A DNA stretch of 57,264 nucleotides from H2-BAC3 sp045863035 (GTDB taxonomy: Bacteria > Bacteroidota > Ignavibacteria > Ignavibacteriales > Ignavibacteriaceae), in the NCBI GenBank assembly GCA_045863035.1, contig BTUV01000013.1, positions 1 through 57,264 on the forward strand, written 5' to 3'. The position numbers and the translations under genes are program-made. A model generated the notes under the pieces. The model was not told where the DNA came from and ran no database searches. It saw only the letters and a list, made by a program, of their open reading frames with translations. Positions 53,960-57,264 of this stretch are shown piece by piece; within the stretch, counting starts at the first letter, position 1, and every line of letters begins with the position of its first letter.

Positions 53960-54237
53960 AAGATGCGGCAGGATATACCATCCTTGTCGAAGGGCTGGTG
54001 CAGGGGGTGGGGTTCCGCTATTTTGTGAAAACAAGCGCGGAACGGTTTAACATTAAAGGATTTGTAAAAAACATGAACAGCGGTGATGTATATATTGAAG
54101 CTGAAGGCACGGAGCAGACCATGCAAGAGTTTTTGCGGCTGGTTAAAAGGGGACCCCGTGTGGCACACGTCAGAAAAATGACAGTAGAAAAAATGGAAAC
54201 ACTGAAAAATTTTAAGAAGTTCGAGGTTGCTTTTTGA
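53956..54237 (+). CDS. acyP: Acylphosphatase
   Basis: 93 residues, GTG start overlapping the previous stop codon by 4 bases. GLVQGVGFRYFVK with the catalytic Arg, GFVKNMNSGDVYIEAEG with the catalytic Asn. It hydrolyses acyl phosphates such as acetyl phosphate or 1,3-bisphosphoglycerate. Confidence 0.95.
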   Translation: MKDAAGYTILVEGLVQGVGFRYFVKTSAERFNIKGFVKNMNSGDVYIEAEGTEQTMQEFLRLVKRGPRVAHVRKMTVEKMETLKNFKKFEVAF

Positions 54238-54716
54238 ATATCCGGATAGGAAATGGATTTGATATACACCGCACTGCCGCGGGAAGAAAACTTTTTCTCG
54301 GCGGAGTTGAGATTCCTTCTGAGGTTGGTCTTGATGGTCATTCAGATGCCGATGCTCTCCTTCATGCCCTTTGTGATTCACTCCTTGGCGCTCTTGCGCT
54401 GGGGGATATTGGACTGCATTTTCCCAATACAGATGAACGCTACCGGGGGATTGACAGTAAAAAACTGCTCAGCCATGTTTATGAACTGGTGAAGGAAAAA
54501 GGTTACCGCCTGATTAATACCGATATCATGGTTATCTGTGAACGACCAAAACTTCTGCCATATATACAACAGATGAGAGAAACCATCGCCGGACTTCTTG
54601 AGTGCGATAGTGACAGAATTTCAGTGAAAGCAACTACTAACGAAAAACTTGGATCATTAGGGCGAGGTGAGGGAATAGCAGTCTATGCTGTATCACTGCT
54701 TGAGAAGGCGGGCTGA
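54234..54716 (+). CDS. ispF: 2-C-methyl-D-erythritol 2,4-cyclodiphosphate synthase
   Basis: 160 residues, TTG start overlapping the previous stop codon. Zinc-binding GNGFDIHR and GHSDADALLHALCDSLLGAL, then LGDIGLHFP and TTNEKLGSLGRGEGI. Fifth step of the MEP isoprenoid pathway. Overlaps dedA by one base. Confidence 0.96.
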   Translation: MNIRIGNGFDIHRTAAGRKLFLGGVEIPSEVGLDGHSDADALLHALCDSLLGALALGDIGLHFPNTDERYRGIDSKKLLSHVYELVKEKGYRLINTDIMVICERPKLLPYIQQMRETIAGLLECDSDRISVKATTNEKLGSLGRGEGIAVYAVSLLEKAG

Positions 54717-55348
54717 TGTTTGAGTATCTTCTCTCCTCGGTTTCCCAACTTCCTCCTGCAACTATTTATCTGATTCTTTTTGCGCTGCCGTTCATCGAGA
54801 ATCTTTTTCCTCCTTCTCCCAGTGATGTGGTTGTGGTGCTGTGCGGGTCACTTATCGCGACAGGCACTATAAGTTATCTGCCGGCGTTAATGATAACTAT
54901 TGCCGGAAGTGAAGCCGGGTTTCTGGTACTGTTTTATCTTGGTATTCAGACGGATAAAAAAATTATACAGGCGGGCAAGTTGCGATTTATATCAAAAGAT
55001 GCTCTCCAGAGCGCTGAAAACTGGTTCAGGCGATTCGGGTTCTGGCTCATAATTTTTAACCGGTTCTTCCCTGGTCTCCGCTCAGTTATTGCCTATTTCG
55101 CCGGAGTGAGTGAACTCCCGGTACGCAACACGGTAATCTATTCCGGCATCAGTGCCTTCCTTTGGAACACGATGCTCATCACGATGGGCTTTTATCTGGG
55201 TGATAATATTGAAGCGATTGACAGTTTCTTCTCGACCTATACAAATATCTTTATGACATTGCTTGGCGCTGCCGGTTTATACTGGCTGCTGAATTTTATA
55301 CGCAATAAAAGAAAAAAATCTGAAGCAGGTAATGATCATGAATCCTGA
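54716..55348 (+). CDS. DedA-family membrane protein
   Basis: 210 residues. FIENLFPPSPSDVVVVLCGS re-entrant loop, then NRFFPGLRSVIAYFAGVSEL with the conserved Arg, and five or six hydrophobic segments. Some DedA proteins flip polyprenyl-phosphate lipid carriers; the neighbouring isoprenoid gene ispF fits an envelope role, which remains an inference. Overlaps lnt by 17 bases. Confidence 0.9.
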   Translation: MFEYLLSSVSQLPPATIYLILFALPFIENLFPPSPSDVVVVLCGSLIATGTISYLPALMITIAGSEAGFLVLFYLGIQTDKKIIQAGKLRFISKDALQSAENWFRRFGFWLIIFNRFFPGLRSVIAYFAGVSELPVRNTVIYSGISAFLWNTMLITMGFYLGDNIEAIDSFFSTYTNIFMTLLGAAGLYWLLNFIRNKRKKSEAGNDHES

Positions 55349-56987
55349 AATCAGCCAATCCTTAACTGGGCAGGAGAAAGAAAAGAAAGGGGGGGGAAGA
55401 GCCGGGGTGGTGCTTTCCGGAGTGCTTTTCGGGCTGGCATTTTCTCCTGTGGTTTTTCCATTTACACTTTTCTTTTTTCTCTATCCTTTTCTTTCGGTCA
55501 TTGATAAGGAAGAGAAGGGACATGAGATATATAAATCTTTTTATCTGCTGATGCTTACTGCATCGCTGGCGCTTGTTTACTGGGTGGGAGCGTTTACCGA
55601 GATGAAAGATAACTTTTTGATGATATCAGGCGTTGTGCTTTTCTTTTTCAACGCGATGTATATGTCTCTGCAGTCGCTGCTTTATATACCCGTCCGGAAA
55701 CGGTTCGGAAGCAGAACCGCGATACTGCTGCTGCCGGTCTTCTGGTCGGTAAATGATCTTTTTTATATGTGGGGCGATTTTAGCTTCCCTTGGACGAGCG
55801 CCGGACATGCCGCGGCAAATTTTAATTCATTCATCCAGATTGCGGATATTATCGGCTCTCCTGGTATCGGGCTGCTGGTATTATATATAAATGTTTTTAT
55901 TTTTCTCGCGGTAAAAAAATTCAGGAAAGGGGAAGGAGCTGTAAACCGTTACGCTCTGCTTGCAGGTCTGCTGATCATCCTTCCGCTTATCTATTCTGTT
56001 GCCTCCAATCATCAGCCATCAGGAAAAACTTTATCAATCGGACTCATCCAGCCGAATCTTGATCCATACGATAAATGGGCGGGGAATAATCTGGAAGAAA
56101 TCATGCAGGACTATTTTTCTCTTTCTGACCAGGCCCTTCAGGGAGGCGCTGAACTGCTGGTCTGGCCGGAGACCGCACTGCCGGCGTATATATTCAGCGG
56201 TGCCTATCCCGCCGAAGCACAGAAAATTTTTGATTTTGTTGAGCGGACTAAAACCCCGCTCCTGACCGGTATGCCTGACCTTGTTTATTATGATAAAGAT
56301 AAAGCCCCCCAATACTCAAAGTTTAACGAACAGATGGATTATTACTACCGGACACACAATGCGGCTTTTCTGATTCAGCCCGGTGGCAAACCGGTTCAGC
56401 GTTACGGAAAGATGAAGTTAGTGCCGTTCGGTGAGAAAATACCCCTGGCGGATAAAATTCCGGTTATCGGCAAGTTCATCAAATGGGGAGTAGGCATCTC
56501 CGGTTGGAATGAAGGGATTGATACAACGCTTCTGACACTAACTCTTGAGTCTGAAAAAGGGAAGGAATCTTTGGTAGATTCGGTTTCGATCACCCCTTTA
56601 ATTTGTTATGAGTCAGTATATCCGGTACACACAGCAGAGTTTTCAAAAAGGGGAGCTAATCTGATAGCAGTTATTACCAATGACTCTTGGTATGGGAACA
56701 CCAGCGGACCGTATCAGCACCGTGACTTCGCCAGACTGCGCGCCGTGGAAAACCGACTGCCTGTCATACGCGCGGCAAATGGGGGAATAAGCTGCCTGAT
56801 TGACAGCCGCGGGGAGCTGAAATCCTCCCTTTCTATGTACACCCGTGGTTATCTGGTGGTGGATGTTGAACTGGGTTCGGGAGGCACACTCTACAACCGG
56901 TATTCTGAAACCATACCCTGGATGCTCTGGTTTATTGCGGTATCGGCAGTTCTGCTCAGTTTTTTCGGCAGGAAGAAGGCGAAATAA
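55332..56987 (+). CDS. lnt: Apolipoprotein N-acyltransferase
   Basis: 551 residues. About six or seven N-terminal membrane helices, then a nitrilase-like domain with catalytic Glu in LLVWPETALPAY, Lys in YGKMKLVPFGEK and Cys in PLICYESVYP, and a final C-terminal helix. It N-acylates lipoproteins after LspA cleavage. The ATG at 55338 is an alternative start 6 bases downstream. Confidence 0.93.
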   Translation: MIMNPEISQSLTGQEKEKKGGGRAGVVLSGVLFGLAFSPVVFPFTLFFFLYPFLSVIDKEEKGHEIYKSFYLLMLTASLALVYWVGAFTEMKDNFLMISGVVLFFFNAMYMSLQSLLYIPVRKRFGSRTAILLLPVFWSVNDLFYMWGDFSFPWTSAGHAAANFNSFIQIADIIGSPGIGLLVLYINVFIFLAVKKFRKGEGAVNRYALLAGLLIILPLIYSVASNHQPSGKTLSIGLIQPNLDPYDKWAGNNLEEIMQDYFSLSDQALQGGAELLVWPETALPAYIFSGAYPAEAQKIFDFVERTKTPLLTGMPDLVYYDKDKAPQYSKFNEQMDYYYRTHNAAFLIQPGGKPVQRYGKMKLVPFGEKIPLADKIPVIGKFIKWGVGISGWNEGIDTTLLTLTLESEKGKESLVDSVSITPLICYESVYPVHTAEFSKRGANLIAVITNDSWYGNTSGPYQHRDFARLRAVENRLPVIRAANGGISCLIDSRGELKSSLSMYTRGYLVVDVELGSGGTLYNRYSETIPWMLWFIAVSAVLLSFFGRKKAK

Positions 56988-57264
56988 ACCGGTTTTTAAG
57001 CAAAAAAATAGCATCTTTATTGGGCTTCCCCCTCTTGATTACGAGCTAAAAACTTTGTAGTTTCGCTAAGTTAAAACAGAAAAAAGGGTTCATTTTTTCT
57101 GTTTTCGAATTTTCAAAAGAAAATGTAATCAGTGGTGATTCTCCCTTAATCTGGTTCTCACCCCGGCAAGGTTCAGGCCGGGGAAAAAGACTCCCCGCGG
57201 ATTTACTCACAACTTATTTTATACACACTTTTTCCGCAGAGAGGTTCGGATGAAGAGGGTTCTA
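56988..57264. other. Intergenic leader at the window end
   Basis: No complete gene. Short inverted repeat AAACC/GGTTT right after lnt. A clear hairpin CCCCGGC (57161-57167) / GCCGGGG (57177-57183) is followed by AAAAAG, so it is not a terminator for the plus strand. GAGAGG at 57239-57244 precedes an ATG at 57251 (MKRVL), which may open the next gene, cut by the window end. Confidence 0.35.

Noticed and set aside
57161..57183. GC hairpin as terminator of lnt
   Set aside because: It is followed by A residues on the plus strand and lies about 170 bases past the gene; the T tract is on the wrong side.

Overview
The window is chromosomal DNA of a Gram-negative bacterium of the Ignavibacteria/Chlorobi side of the Bacteroidetes-Chlorobi group. 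This rests on three things seen in the sequence. Two secreted proteins end in the type IX secretion sorting domain of the NYPNPFN / MTLLK type. Several genes have Bacteroidetes-style TAnnTTTG promoter boxes. The usual Gram-negative envelope genes (lnt, lspA, an RND efflux operon) are present. Gene density is high and both strands are used. No tRNA, rRNA, CRISPR array, insertion sequence or prophage was recognised. The taxonomic placement is an inference.

Layout. 1-5.9 kb: the tail of a fibronectin-III/beta-propeller protein and a 1.6-kres secreted metalloprotease-like T9SS substrate. 6.1-8.0 kb (minus strand): an isolated pair homologous to the microcompartment redox proteins PduT and PduS. 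8.2-10.6 kb: an orphan DNA methyltransferase, a Bax-inhibitor-1 family membrane protein and a HAD phosphatase. 10.9-12.7 kb: an actin-like ATPase that appears circularly permuted (the phosphate-1 motif is at the C-terminus), followed by a bactofilin. 12.7-17.3 kb: two metallo-beta-lactamase-fold proteins, a Rieske protein, QueG and TrxB. 17.6-19.9 kb: three exported proteins with pilin-like N-terminal helices. 19.9-20.3 kb: a cluster of palindromic REP-like elements. 20.5-24 kb: a cysteine-free MutY, a GIY-YIG protein and EttA. 24.1-29.9 kb: lepA-lepB, a T9SS-sorted subtilase, an O-methyltransferase and an unknown protein. 30-34.9 kb: YigZ, UvrA and Pta. 35-41.2 kb: a TetR-controlled tripartite RND efflux operon. 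41.5-57 kb: a long, tightly packed operon-like run, yggS-divIVA-punA-(membrane coiled-coil)-ileS-dksA-like-lspA-rluD-cysS-ygjP-era-eamA-acyP-ispF-dedA-lnt.

Two things stand out. The first is the putative permuted actin next to a bactofilin, which suggests an undescribed cytoskeletal module. The second is a recurring architecture at gene 3' ends: a 7-bp tandem repeat array beginning within a few bases of the stop codon, usually followed by a degenerate 9-bp-period tract and then an intrinsic terminator. It is seen after the T9SS protein, ettA, uvrA, pta and the RND pump gene. The yggS-divIVA-ileS-dksA-like-lspA-rluD order also mirrors the distal cell-division cluster of Firmicutes, which makes the unknown membrane coiled-coil protein in it a candidate division or polarity factor.
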